A DNA stretch of 64,000 bases from Streptomyces flaveolus (GCF_000716535.1 NZ_JNWV01000022.1:97095-161094); one strand, 5' to 3'. Counted from the first letter of the stretch, positions 37,975-46,629 are shown. Numbers and translations are program-made. Notes: generated by a model not told the origin, from the letters alone.

Positions 37975-39216
37975 ATGCCCGCCCTGCTCGTGCGATGCCT
38001 GCGATGCGTCCGGTGCTCCCGACGCACCCGATGCCCCCGATGGCTACGCCGGCCCTGGACCGCAGCCGCAACCGCACTCGCAGCCACGGCCGCTCTCGCG
38101 CTGGTGGTGCCGCTCCTGGTCGCGATGCCCGCCAGTGGCGCCGGTACGGCGACCGGATGCCGCGTCGACTACGCCGTCAACAAGTGGGCCGGCGGCTACA
38201 CCGCCCAGATCCGCGTCACCAACCTCGGCCCGGCGCTGAACGGCTGGCACCTGACCTGGACCTATGGCGGCGACCAGCACGTCACCTCGGCCTGGAACGC
38301 CACCGTCACCCAGACCGGCCACTCCGTGACCGCCGCCGGCCTGGACTGGAACGCCGCCCTGCCCAGCGGCGCCGGTACCGACTTCGGGCTGCAGGGAACC
38401 TGGCAGTCCGCCGACCCCGCTCCCACCGACTTCAGCCTCAACGGCGTGCCCTGCGCCGGTGACGGCACCGTCCCGCCGACCACACCACCCACCACGCCGG
38501 GCACCCCTCCCCCTACGGACCCGCCCGCCGACTGCGACGGCGCGGCCCTCTGCACCGGCTTCGAGGACCAGGCCGGCACCTCTCCGTCCGGCGACTGGCG
38601 CTTCACCGCGCCCGACTGCCAGGGCACGGGCGCGGCCGTCGTCGACACGGCCGTGGCGCACAGCGGCACCAGGTCAGTGCGGGTGGACGGGCGGGCCGGC
38701 TACTGCAACCACGCCTTCGTCGCCGCCACCGCCGACCTGTCCTCGGTCGGCCCGGTGCTGTACGTCCGCCTCTGGATCCGGCACACCACCCCACTCCCCT
38801 CTTCCCATGTCACCTTCGTGTCCATGCCGGACTCCTCCCAGGGCGGCCGGGCGCTGCGGGTCGGTGGCCAGAACGGTGCGCTCCAGTGGAACCGGGAGAG
38901 CGACGACGCCACGCTGCCCGCGCAGAGTCCGGCGGGTGTTGCGCTGAGCAGGCCGCTCCCGACGGGCAGTTGGCAGTGCCTGCGGTTCGCGGTCGACACC
39001 TCCGCGCCCAAGCTGGACACCTGGCTCGACAGCGAGCAGGTGCCCGGGCTGCACGCCGACGGAGTGCCGACCCAGGACGTCGACCAGCAGTGGCTCTCCC
39101 GGACGACGCCACCCCGGCCGACGGCTCTGCGGCTCGGCTGGGAAAGCTACGGCACCGGTGACGACACCCTGTGGTTCGACGACGTGGCCGTCGGTTCGGC
39201 GCCGATCGGCTGCTGA
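37975..39216 (+). CDS. Secreted CBM2 - Cip1-like cellulose-associated protein
   Basis: This 413-residue protein starts at ATG 37975 after AGGAG. Its long Arg-rich N-terminus precedes a hydrophobic signal (about 32-55). A family 2 cellulose-binding module follows (about 60-155: 'VTNLGPALNGWHLTWTYGGD' with surface tryptophans and a Cys pair), then a Pro/Thr linker (about 160-185). The C-terminal domain (about 186-413) matches fungal Cip1 of Trichoderma reesei from memory: the APDC, AHSGTRSVRV, GYCNHAF, SSHVTFVSMPDSSQGGRALR, LQWNRESDDATLP, and WFDDVAVGS blocks are all kept. Cip1 is induced with cellulases, and its fold resembles polysaccharide lyases, but its activity is not settled. Confidence 0.88.
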   Translation: MPALLVRCLRCVRCSRRTRCPRWLRRPWTAAATALAATAALALVVPLLVAMPASGAGTATGCRVDYAVNKWAGGYTAQIRVTNLGPALNGWHLTWTYGGDQHVTSAWNATVTQTGHSVTAAGLDWNAALPSGAGTDFGLQGTWQSADPAPTDFSLNGVPCAGDGTVPPTTPPTTPGTPPPTDPPADCDGAALCTGFEDQAGTSPSGDWRFTAPDCQGTGAAVVDTAVAHSGTRSVRVDGRAGYCNHAFVAATADLSSVGPVLYVRLWIRHTTPLPSSHVTFVSMPDSSQGGRALRVGGQNGALQWNRESDDATLPAQSPAGVALSRPLPTGSWQCLRFAVDTSAPKLDTWLDSEQVPGLHADGVPTQDVDQQWLSRTTPPRPTALRLGWESYGTGDDTLWFDDVAVGSAPIGC

Positions 39217-39233
39217 CGAGCCCCGTCCCGGGG

Positions 39234-40640
39234 TCACCCGCCGTGGGTCGACTCCCTCTTTCGCAGCACGATCAGGACGGCGCCGCCGATCACCACCAGC
39301 CCGATGGCCACGCCCGCGATCATGGGAGTGATCATGGAGCCACCGGTCGCGGCCAGGTTGGTGGTGTCCGCGGTGTCACCGCCCGCCGTGGCCGGGCTGG
39401 GCTCGGTGTGGAGCTGGGCCGTCTCCGTCGTGATCGTGCCCTGGGTCTTGCAGTCCAGGACGCCGGTGAAGCGGTGGCTGAAGCCATGCGGGCCGGTGAT
39501 CGTGAAGTCGTACGCCTGGTCCTCCTGGAGCGGCACGGTCACCGTGCGGGACGCGCCCGCGGGGATCGTGTGCTCGGTGCCCATCAGACGGAAGGTGAAC
39601 GGCTCGTCACCCTTGTTGGCCGTGGTGATGTCCACGCCGCCCTTGGCGCAGTTCTTGCGGGCCGAGACCGCCGGTATGGCGCCCTTCTCCGCCCAGCCGG
39701 CCGTGGCGGTCGCGGAGACCGTGGACTCGCTGGAGCCGGCCAGGATCTGGGTCTGGCTGCGGCTCTCGGAGGCGAAGGCCCGGCCCACCGGCACGGTCGT
39801 CGACGCCTGCACGTTGAGCTGGGCCGCTCCGTCCGCGGCGTCCTCGGGGACGTCGAAGAACAGCTGGCTGCCGTTCCGGGCTGAGGTGATCACCTTGCCG
39901 GTCTTGTCGATGATCCGCACTCCGCTGGTGGCCGCGTCGGCCGGCGGGTTCACCGTGACCGCGCCCGCGTTGGTGTGCACGGTCACCGGCCCGAGCAGGT
40001 CGCCCGGCCGGCCGGAGACCGCGGGCGGGTCGAGGGTGAGCGAGGCCTGCGGCTCGGCGACGTTCCGGGCGCTCTTCTCGAGATAGTCGGCGAGCTTCTC
40101 GGCCTGCGGGTCCACGGCGTCGACCTTCGCGCCGTCGGAGTAGCGCCAGATGGCCACCTGGGTGCCGGCCGCCGCGTCCTGCTCGGTCAGCCCGCTCGCT
40201 CCCGCGCGCCGCGCGAGTGCGGCGAGGTCGTTGACCTGGGGGTAGGAGTTCTGCAGGATCCAGCGGATCCGGCCCGCGTCCTTGTTGGTGCCCAGCGAGG
40301 TGCCGCTCCAGGGCGTCTCCTGGTATCTCGCGTCCCGCTGGGTGGGGTTGTGGAGGTCGACGCAGTACGTCTGCAGGGTGCCGCCGCCGTCCACGGACAT
40401 CTCGAACAGGCCCGCGGACACCCGCTGGTCGCCGCCGTCCTCGTGGATCACGGCCTCGCCGTAGGTCTTCAGACCGTTGATCGTGGCCGTCGCGCCGCCC
40501 TGGGTCTGCGGTGTGTCCTCGGCCACGGCCGTACCGGCGCCGGACAGCACGCCGGCCGCCATGAGGCCGGTCACCGTGGTGACGGCGGCCATGCGGGCCG
40601 TTCCCGTGGATCGGCAGAACCCAGAGAGCGCAGCAAGCAC
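39234..40640 (-). CDS. Cell-wall-anchored thioester-domain surface protein
   Basis: This 468-residue surface protein starts at GTG 40640, six bases after AAGGGG. After a signal peptide (ending near GAGTAVA) comes a TQXA domain: Cys in TYCVDLHN and Gln in GTQVAIWRYSDG are the pair that forms the internal thioester. Ig-like regions and a cysteine pair follow (KNCAKGG, LDCKTQG). The C-terminus has LAATGG, a membrane helix and the tail RKRES, a class E sortase signal. Thioester domains bind host or surface amines covalently in Gram-positive cocci; in Streptomyces the target is unknown. No pilus genes are adjacent. Confidence 0.88.
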   Translation of the reverse strand: MLAALSGFCRSTGTARMAAVTTVTGLMAAGVLSGAGTAVAEDTPQTQGGATATINGLKTYGEAVIHEDGGDQRVSAGLFEMSVDGGGTLQTYCVDLHNPTQRDARYQETPWSGTSLGTNKDAGRIRWILQNSYPQVNDLAALARRAGASGLTEQDAAAGTQVAIWRYSDGAKVDAVDPQAEKLADYLEKSARNVAEPQASLTLDPPAVSGRPGDLLGPVTVHTNAGAVTVNPPADAATSGVRIIDKTGKVITSARNGSQLFFDVPEDAADGAAQLNVQASTTVPVGRAFASESRSQTQILAGSSESTVSATATAGWAEKGAIPAVSARKNCAKGGVDITTANKGDEPFTFRLMGTEHTIPAGASRTVTVPLQEDQAYDFTITGPHGFSHRFTGVLDCKTQGTITTETAQLHTEPSPATAGGDTADTTNLAATGGSMITPMIAGVAIGLVVIGGAVLIVLRKRESTHGG

Positions 40641-40922
40641 AGAATTCCCCTTCGAGCAGGACCCGTTGGACGTGGGGGACGGTCCCACCAGCAGAATCGG
40701 CAGCCCCTAGGGGCACGCCCGGCATCCTATGGATCAGTCGGAGCCTCACCCGCCGGTCGGATCATCCGATGGCCGATCCGATCCGTAATCGTTATCGCCG
40801 GGACCGTCCGCGAGCTGGCCGTATCGACAAATCCCCCGGTTCGTACCGCGTGTTCAGAAGCCACGCACAACTCGTGTGGACGGGCTCGGCGCCAACGTAT
40901 GGGCGGCGACGCCTCGCTGACG

Positions 40923-41456
40923 TCACGTCACCGCAACTGCCTGCTGTTCCCGTGGCGCGGGTCCCTCTTCCTCCAAGCCCTGTTCGTGCGTGCCCTGCTG
41001 CTCCTGGCCGCCCTGTTCCGGCCGGCCGCCCCCCGGTTCCGTCGGCCGCGGTGTCTCCCAGTTCGGCTCCGGGCGTGCCGCCGTCGGTGGCGCCTCCGGT
41101 TTGACCGCGCGTTGGAAGAAGGCCATGCCGCGCGACAGGTCGTGGCCGATCGCCACGGCGTCGATGTCGGCGGACGCCCACTGCTGCTGTCCCTGTACCT
41201 CCGTGCGCACCTTCAGCCGGCCCTGGACGACGACCGGCTGGCCCACCTCCACGCACGCGGCCACGTTGACCGCGAGCTGCCGGTTGGCCCACACCGTGAA
41301 GAAGTTGGTGTGCCCGTCGGTCCAGACGTTCTTCTCCCGGTCCCAGTAGCGCGCGGTCACCGCGAGCCGGAACCGGGCCGCCGGTCCCGTCGCCAGCTCG
41401 CGGTAGGCCGGCCGGGTCGCCACGTTGCCCACCACACAGACGTTGGTCTCGTTCAT
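40923..41456 (-). CDS. ssbB: Single-stranded DNA-binding protein paralogue SsbB
   Basis: This 177-residue SSB has an OB-fold of about 110 residues (MNETNVCVVGNVATRP..., 'WTDGHTNFFTVWANRQLAVN', then VVVQGRLKVR). The C-terminal tail is Pro/Glu/Gln-rich and lacks the acidic DDDIPF tip of housekeeping SSB that recruits partner enzymes; it ends QQAVAVT. This is the SsbB pattern, which I recall being needed for chromosome segregation during Streptomyces sporulation. ATG 41456 has GGGGAG eight bases upstream. It is followed after 234 bases by the thioester surface protein gene. Confidence 0.9.
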   Translation of the reverse strand: MNETNVCVVGNVATRPAYRELATGPAARFRLAVTARYWDREKNVWTDGHTNFFTVWANRQLAVNVAACVEVGQPVVVQGRLKVRTEVQGQQQWASADIDAVAIGHDLSRGMAFFQRAVKPEAPPTAARPEPNWETPRPTEPGGGRPEQGGQEQQGTHEQGLEEEGPAPREQQAVAVT

Positions 41457-41537
41457 CTCGATCGCTCCCCTCCCCCGCCCGGGCCTTTCCGGCCGGGCGG
41501 ACACGCGTACGGGCCCGTCCCGTACGGCTGCGTCTGC

Positions 41538-41574
41538 CGTGCCGGCGCGTACCTCTGCCGTACGCGCCGGCACG
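41538..41574. promoter_or_regulatory. 15-bp perfect inverted repeat upstream of ssbB
   Basis: CGTGCCGGCGCGTAC and its exact complement GTACGCGCCGGCACG flank a 7-base loop (CTCTGCC). It ends 82 bases upstream of the ssbB start. It could be a leader hairpin in the ssbB mRNA, an operator or a protein-binding site; no U-tract follows on either strand. Confidence 0.7.
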
Positions 41575-41715
41575 TCCCGACGACCGCCCGCACCGCCCGC
41601 CGCTCCTCCTGGCCGGACCCGCCGTGCGATCGCCGTGACCTCAGACTGCCTCCGCCGGGACGAGCCCGCTGAGCGCTGTGGACGACCGCCCCCCTGTGGA
41701 AAACTCCGCCACCCG

Positions 41716-41835
41716 CACGGGTGCCGGCCCGCACAGGTGACCCTGCATGGGTGCCGACCCTCGCAAATGACCAGGCACGGGTGCCGACCCTCACAGGTGA
41801 CCCGGCACCGGCGACGACCCTCGCAGGTGACCCGG
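41716..41835 (+). repeat. 30-bp tandem repeat, four copies
   Basis: Four head-to-tail units start at 41716, 41746, 41776 and 41806. The consensus begins CACGGGTGCCGACCC and ends with (A/G)GGTGACCCGG. Copies differ at only a few positions; a degraded fifth follows. Confidence 0.88.
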
Positions 41836-41862
41836 CACGGGCGAACGACCCGCACGAGCGGC

Positions 41863-41926
41863 GACCCACGCGGATGACGACCCGCACGGCTGTCGACCCG
41901 CTCGGCTGTCGACCCGCGCGGATGAC
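41863..41926 (+). repeat. 16-bp tandem repeat, four copies
   Basis: Units at 41863, 41879, 41895 and 41911 follow the pattern GACCCGCNCGG(A/C)TG(A/T)C. They share GACCC with the 30-bp family just before, so one may derive from the other. Confidence 0.88.
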
Positions 41927-41970
41927 CACCGCCCGCCACTCCCGTCATCCACCCCTTCCCGGCCGCCTCC

Positions 41971-42064
41971 CCCCGCGCCGGCCGGGCCTTCTCACCTCAC
42001 CTCTCCCCGCCCCGGCCGGGCCTTCTCACCCCACCTCTCCCCGCGCCGGCCGGGCCTCACCTCA
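41971..42064 (+). repeat. 34-bp tandem repeat, 2.7 copies
   Basis: Units start at 41971, 42005 and 42039 with CCCCGCGCCGGCCGGGCC. Each contains a CCGGCCGG core able to form a small hairpin. The last, partial unit runs into the stop codon of the GTPase gene at 42057, so it may serve as its terminator. Confidence 0.85.
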
Positions 42065-44444
42065 CCCCGCTCCCGGTGCGCACGACCCTCCCGTACTGCT
42101 CACGCACCTCCCGGTACCGCAGCAGCTCGGACGCCACCGGATCGAGCACCCGGGCCCGGCCGCAGCTCGCCGCCGCCTCCCGTAGTCGGCGTTCCGCTTC
42201 CTGGCCGTAGCGCCGGGCGGGTCCCCGGGCCGCCATCCGGCAGGCCCACTCCACCAGTGGCCCGCCGATGATCCCGCACACCATGAGCAGCACCGGGACA
42301 CCCAGGTTGGGCGCCATCACCCCGGCGATCTGTCCCACGAGCCACGCGCCGCCCGCGACCTGCAGCAGGGTCATCGCCGCCTGGACCAGTACGGCCACCG
42401 GCCACCAGCCCGGCCGGGGCGGGCGGCCCGGTGGCAGTCCGGCCCGCGCCGCCAGGTCGTCCAGCGCCTCGGACAGCCCATGGGAGCCGCGTACGGCCGC
42501 CTCGCGCACCGCCTGGGCCCAGGGCGCGGGCAGCCCGGCCGAGGCCCGGTCGGACACCGTACGCACCGCCTGTTCGACGCTCTGCCGGGCCGTGGCCTCC
42601 TCGTCGGCCTGGGCGCGCACCACGTGGCGGCCCGTCGTGGAATCGCCACGGCCCTGGTACCAGCGCCACAGCCGCAGCCAGGGCGTGCCGCAGGCGCGGT
42701 TGGCATTGCGCAGCCAGGCGCGCTCGGCGGCCTCACCGGCCGCGGTGGCGCCCACGGCGTCCGCAAGCCGCGCGGCGAACTCCTCGCGCGCCTCCTCGCT
42801 GAGGCCGACCCGTCGTCCGGTGGCGTAGACGGGCCGCAGCTCGGCCGCGGCGGTGTCCACGTCTGCCGCCACCCGGCGGGCCGCCGCGCCGCGCTCCGCC
42901 ACGAACTGGCCGAGTGCCTCGCGCAGGTCGCCGACGCCGTCGCCGGTGAGCGCGGACAGCGCGAGCACGGTGGCGCCCGGTTCGCCGTGCTCGCCGAGGG
43001 CGATGCCGTCCTCGTCCAGCAGCCGTCGCAGGTCGTCCAGGACCTGGTCGGCGGCATCCCCGGGCAGCCGGTCCACCTGGTTGAGGACGATGAACATGAT
43101 CTCGGCGTGGCCGGACATCGGCCGCAGGTACCGCTCGTGCAGGACGGCGTCGGCGTACTTCTCCGGGTCCACCACCCAGATGACCGCGTCGACCAGTTTC
43201 AGGATCCGGTCCACCTGTTCGCGGTGCTGTACGGCGGCCGAGTCGTGGTCGGGCAGGTCGATCAGGACCAGCCCGCGCAACTGACCCTCGGTGTCGGGGC
43301 CGTGCAGCGGGCGGCGCCGCAGCCGGCCCGGGATGCCCAGCCGGTCGATGAGGCCCGCCGCGCCGTCGCTCCAGCTGCACGCGATGGGTGCGGCCGTGGT
43401 CGGCCGTCGTACGCCGGTCTCCGAGATGGGCACTCCGGCGAGCGCGTTGAACAGCTGGGACTTGCCGCTGCCGGTCGCTCCGGCGAGGGCGACGACGGTG
43501 TGCCGCCCGGAGAGCTTGCGGCGCGCGGCGGCCTCGTCCAGGACACGGCCGGCCTCGGCGAGGGTGCGGCTGTCCAGGCGGGTACGGGAGAGCCCGACGA
43601 GTTCGCGCAGGGCGTCCAGGCGGGAGCGCAGCGGGCCGTCGTACGCCAGCGGGGCCGGGGTGTGGCCGCCGGGTCCGCGGTGCGCGGGTTCCGCGGCGGA
43701 GGCGCGCTCGGCGGCGAGGGCGGCGGCATTGGCGTCGGTGACGCGCCGCGCGATGAGACCGTCGTCCCAGGCGCCGGAGGAGTCGGGCTTGGCGTCGGAG
43801 GAGTCGGACTTGGCGTCGGTGCCGGTGCCGGTGCCATTCACGGAGCCGGTCGGGGTCGTGGTCTTGGGCGGCGTGGCGTCGGATACGGGGCGGGCCTTCG
43901 GCGAGTGGGGTTGTGGCCGGGGGACGGAGATGCCGGAGGTGCCCCCCTCCTCGGCACCGTGCCCGCGCGCGGGACGGTCGCGGTCGCCGTTACGGTCGCG
44001 GTCGCTGTTGCCTTCCCGCTCGGGGTCGCGGTCCCGCTCGGCGTCCCGGTCGGCGTTCTCGTCCTTCGCGCGCGGCGGGCGCACGCCGCCGGCGTCCGGG
44101 CCCTTGCCGTCGCCCCCTTCCGGGCCACCGTCCTTGCCCCTGCCGCTGTCCTCCCCCTCCCCCTCCACCTTGCTCTCCTCGTCCGCGGAGAGGCCGGTGG
44201 CGGATGCGGGCCGCGGCGCGTCCGCAGGGCGATCGGTGCCGGGGTCGTCGTCCCCGTGCTTCCCCTTCAGGAGGCTCAGGCGCGCTTCCGGGAGGCCGCC
44301 CGCGCGCTCGACGCCGTCCATGGGGCCCGGGCCGGGGCGACCGCCGTGCTCCCTGGACCCCATGTCGCCGCTGTCGCTGCCGTGGTCCATGCGCCTCATG
44401 TGCTCGGTGTGATCGGTGTGGTCGTGGTCAGTGACGGCGGTCAC
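42057..44444 (-). CDS. YfjP-type GTPase with long disordered N-terminus
   Basis: This 795-residue protein has an Asp/Arg/Gly/Pro-rich disordered region of about 260 residues (with DRDRNGDRDRP) and a GTPase domain from about 312. G1 is GATGSGKS at 322-329, G3 is DLPDHDS, and G4 is NQVD; G5 is SALTGDG. C-terminal hydrophobic helices (about 690-735: 'VLVQAAMTLLQVAGGAWLVG' and 'LGVPVLLMVCGIIGGPLVEW') suggest membrane insertion. GTG 44444 starts three bases after the stop of the dynamin-like gene, so the two are made together. Role unknown; the pair precedes ssbB in the same direction. Confidence 0.85.
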   Translation of the reverse strand: MTAVTDHDHTDHTEHMRRMDHGSDSGDMGSREHGGRPGPGPMDGVERAGGLPEARLSLLKGKHGDDDPGTDRPADAPRPASATGLSADEESKVEGEGEDSGRGKDGGPEGGDGKGPDAGGVRPPRAKDENADRDAERDRDPEREGNSDRDRNGDRDRPARGHGAEEGGTSGISVPRPQPHSPKARPVSDATPPKTTTPTGSVNGTGTGTDAKSDSSDAKPDSSGAWDDGLIARRVTDANAAALAAERASAAEPAHRGPGGHTPAPLAYDGPLRSRLDALRELVGLSRTRLDSRTLAEAGRVLDEAAARRKLSGRHTVVALAGATGSGKSQLFNALAGVPISETGVRRPTTAAPIACSWSDGAAGLIDRLGIPGRLRRRPLHGPDTEGQLRGLVLIDLPDHDSAAVQHREQVDRILKLVDAVIWVVDPEKYADAVLHERYLRPMSGHAEIMFIVLNQVDRLPGDAADQVLDDLRRLLDEDGIALGEHGEPGATVLALSALTGDGVGDLREALGQFVAERGAAARRVAADVDTAAAELRPVYATGRRVGLSEEAREEFAARLADAVGATAAGEAAERAWLRNANRACGTPWLRLWRWYQGRGDSTTGRHVVRAQADEEATARQSVEQAVRTVSDRASAGLPAPWAQAVREAAVRGSHGLSEALDDLAARAGLPPGRPPRPGWWPVAVLVQAAMTLLQVAGGAWLVGQIAGVMAPNLGVPVLLMVCGIIGGPLVEWACRMAARGPARRYGQEAERRLREAAASCGRARVLDPVASELLRYREVREQYGRVVRTGSGVR

Positions 44445-44447
44445 CGG

Positions 44448-46055
44448 TCACCTCTCCTTCTGCAGTACGGACAGCGCGGCGATGAGTTCGGCCTGGGGCT
44501 CGGGATGGACGTCCAGGGCGTCGAGCGGGGCGAGGCGCCGCTCGCGTTCGCGGTTCATGACGCGGTCCACGTGTTCGATGAGCAGCCGTCCGGCCCGGTC
44601 GCGCAGGCGCAGTACGCCGTGGGCGCCGAGCCGCTCGGCGAGGCCCTCGCCCGCGGTGCGTGCCCGGCGGCCGCCGAGCACGGCTGTGGCGACGAGGGCG
44701 GCGACGACCTCCGGGTCGGGTGCGCCGGTGCGTTCCAGCACGCGTACCTCGTCCTCGGCGTACTCCTCCAGCTCGCGCCGCCAGCGCCGGGCCGCGAGCC
44801 CGATGCGGTGCTCGGCGCTCTCCATGGAGGCCTCCCGGGCGGCGAGCCCCGGGGCGTCGGCGGCGGGTTCGCGCCGCCAGGCGTCGTCGACGCGCTCGTC
44901 GGCGGCGGTCACGGCGCACAGCAGCAGGGCGGCCAGGCTGTCCACGAGGGCGTCCAGGAGTTCCCCGGCGGTGCAGTCCAGGGGGAAGGCCCGCCAGCGT
45001 TTGAGGGCGTCCCCGGCGAGTACGGCGCCGGACTGCAGGCGGGCCCGCACGCGCGCGTGTTCCTTGTCGTAGGCGGTCTCGACGGCCGAGGTGAGCCGGT
45101 GGGCCGCCGCGTACTGGGCGGCTGCGGCGCTGGCCAGCTCGGGAAGGCGGGACTTGAGCGAGTTGAGCACGCCGTAGGCCGTACGGGTCATGACGTAGTG
45201 GCGGGCGGCCGGGTCCTGGGCGTGGTGGACGAGCCAGCTCTTCAGGGGTGCGACGGCAGTGGCGGGCAGCAGCCCGGCACCCCAGGCGGACTCGGGGAGC
45301 TCGGGCACGGTGAAGCGGGGTACGTCGCCGAGCCCGGCCTTGGTGAGCAGGGCCGCGTACTGCCGGGAGACCTCCGAGACGACCTGGTGGGGCACCCGGT
45401 CCAGGACGGTGACGAGGGTCGCGTCGTACTCCTTGGCGGTGCGCAGCAGGTGCCAGGGGACGGCGTCGGCGTAGCGGGCGGCTGTCGTGACCATGATCCA
45501 GATGTCGGCGGCGCAGATCAGCTCGGCGGCGAGGACGCGGTTCTCGGCGATCAGCGAGTCGACGTCGGGGGCGTCGAGGAGGGCGAGCCCGCGCGGGAGG
45601 GTGTCGGCGGTCTCGACGCGCAGCACGCGCGCGGGATCCTCGTCGGTGAGCAGAAGCTCGTCGGCGGGGTCCTGGTGGGGCACCCACACGCGGGTGAGCT
45701 GGGGGAGCACGCGCATCCCGCTGAACCAGTGATGATCCTCCGGATGGCAGACAAGGACCGGTGTCCGGGTGGTCGGCCGCAGCACACCGGCCTCGCTCAC
45801 CCGCCGGCCGACGAGGGAGTTCACGAGCGTGGACTTGCCCGCGCCGGTGGAGCCGCCGATGACGGCCAGCAGCGGCGCCTCGGGCTCCCGTAGGCGGGGT
45901 ACCAGATAGTCGTCGAGTTGCGCGAGGAGTTCGTCGCGGTTGGCACGCGCGCGTGGCGCCCCCGCGAGGGGCAGCGGAAAGCGTGCGGCGGCGACACGGT
46001 CGCGCAGAGCGGAGAGTGTGTCGAGCAGCTGAGGCCGTACGTCCAAGGTCACCAC
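44448..46055 (-). CDS. Dynamin-like GTPase
   Basis: This 535-residue GTPase has G1 GGSTGAGKS at 67-75, the switch-I Thr in [11 protein letters not shown], and G3 in LLDAPDVDS; the G4-like segment is VTVLDRVP. The long helical C-terminal half (about 280-535) has the stalk-like character of dynamin relatives. The start is uncertain: GTG 46055 or 46052 gives the conserved [10 protein letters not shown] beginning, while ATG 46094 adds 13 residues; none has a clear ribosome binding site. With its YfjP partner it may remodel membranes. Confidence 0.85.
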   Translation of the reverse strand: MVTLDVRPQLLDTLSALRDRVAAARFPLPLAGAPRARANRDELLAQLDDYLVPRLREPEAPLLAVIGGSTGAGKSTLVNSLVGRRVSEAGVLRPTTRTPVLVCHPEDHHWFSGMRVLPQLTRVWVPHQDPADELLLTDEDPARVLRVETADTLPRGLALLDAPDVDSLIAENRVLAAELICAADIWIMVTTAARYADAVPWHLLRTAKEYDATLVTVLDRVPHQVVSEVSRQYAALLTKAGLGDVPRFTVPELPESAWGAGLLPATAVAPLKSWLVHHAQDPAARHYVMTRTAYGVLNSLKSRLPELASAAAAQYAAAHRLTSAVETAYDKEHARVRARLQSGAVLAGDALKRWRAFPLDCTAGELLDALVDSLAALLLCAVTAADERVDDAWRREPAADAPGLAAREASMESAEHRIGLAARRWRRELEEYAEDEVRVLERTGAPDPEVVAALVATAVLGGRRARTAGEGLAERLGAHGVLRLRDRAGRLLIEHVDRVMNRERERRLAPLDALDVHPEPQAELIAALSVLQKER

Positions 46056-46375
46056 ATGCGAAGAATGCCCAATTTTAGGGGAATTCTGAAGCATATGGAC
46101 ATGTCTGCGCGCCGACGGAACAGAACGGACGGAAGGGATGACCGGGACACGGGCACAGTCCAGGCATAACGAGTGCACAACACCCGGTGCGTCAGGCGCC
46201 AAAAGCGGTGCACGATTCGTACCTGCCTGCGATTATCAGGACCGCTTCACCGAACCTCCACATCGAGCCACGGAGGCGAGGCGACAGGGTCAAGGAACCG
46301 GGAGCCCTATCCTTGACCCCGGCAACGTCACGGGTCAGCCCCCACCAGGGCACCAGGCACGAGGCCATCCCACCG
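46056..46375. other. Intergenic region between the dynamin-like gene and tRNA-Arg
   Basis: These 320 bases are AT-richer than their surroundings and contain no convincing gene. They should carry the promoter of the GTPase operon (minus strand, a TAAAAT lies near 46075) and of the tRNA (plus strand). No clear tRNA promoter is recognised. Confidence 0.5.
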
Positions 46376-46451
46376 GCCCCCGTAGCTCAGTGGATAGAGC
46401 AGGCGCCTTCTAAGCGCTTGGCCGCAGGTTCGAGTCCTGCCGGGGGCGCCA
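46376..46451 (+). tRNA. tRNA-Arg (anticodon UCU)
   Basis: A full cloverleaf is visible. The acceptor is GCCCCCG/CGGGGGC, the D arm GCTC...GAGC, the anticodon loop CTTCTAA with TCT at 46409-46411, and the T arm GCAGG-TTCGAGT-CCTGC. The discriminator is G and CCA is encoded at 46449-46451. It reads AGA and AGG, rare codons in Streptomyces. Its 3' half is an integration site: a second copy lies at 48302. Confidence 0.97.
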
Positions 46452-46457
46452 TTCTCC

Positions 46458-46481
46458 GCCCTCCCGCTCGGGAGGGCTTTT
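46458..46481 (+). terminator. Terminator after tRNA-Arg
   Basis: GCCCTCCCG-CT-CGGGAGGGC is a perfect 9-bp stem followed by TTTT, 7 bases after the tRNA. Its place right behind the tRNA suggests it survived or arrived with the insertion next to it. Confidence 0.9.
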
Positions 46482-46516
46482 CGCAGGTCAGAGCGGATGT
46501 CAGCGGGCACGACGAA

Positions 46517-46558
46517 GCCCCGGACGCCCTTTTGATGATCAAGGGCAGACTCCGGGGC
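46517..46558 (-). terminator. Hairpin terminator downstream of the first integrase remnant
   Basis: An outer stem GCCCCGGA/TCCGGGGC encloses an inner stem GCCCTT/AAGGGC. It lies 72 bases past the integrase stop on the minus strand and would end that transcript before it enters the tRNA. Confidence 0.65.
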
Positions 46559-46589
46559 CGTCCGGCTGTCACCGGGTTCTCGCGGGTGG

Positions 46590-46611
46590 CCGTGTCGAAT
46601 ACGTGCCGAAG
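46590..46611 (+). repeat. Arm-type-like repeat, left copy
   Basis: Two octamers, GTGTCGAA (46592) and GTGCCGAA (46603), stand 11 bases apart, one helical turn. A 22-bp block around them recurs in direct orientation at 48210 with two changes. Such pairs on both sides of an att core resemble arm-type integrase sites. Confidence 0.65.
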
Positions 46612-46629
46612 TCCTAGACCGGTCGAAGA

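Larger units (their letters stand above)
41457..42056. other. 600-bp intergenic region built of repeats
   Basis: No convincing gene lies between ssbB and the GTPase gene. The region contains a 15-bp hairpin and three separate tandem-repeat families, listed individually. It carries the ssbB promoter on the minus strand. Confidence 0.75.

Noticed and set aside
42480..45893. A 1137-codon plus-strand frame opposite the two GTPase genes
   Set aside because: Low-complexity Gly/Val/Arg composition with no motif; the minus-strand genes have complete G motifs.
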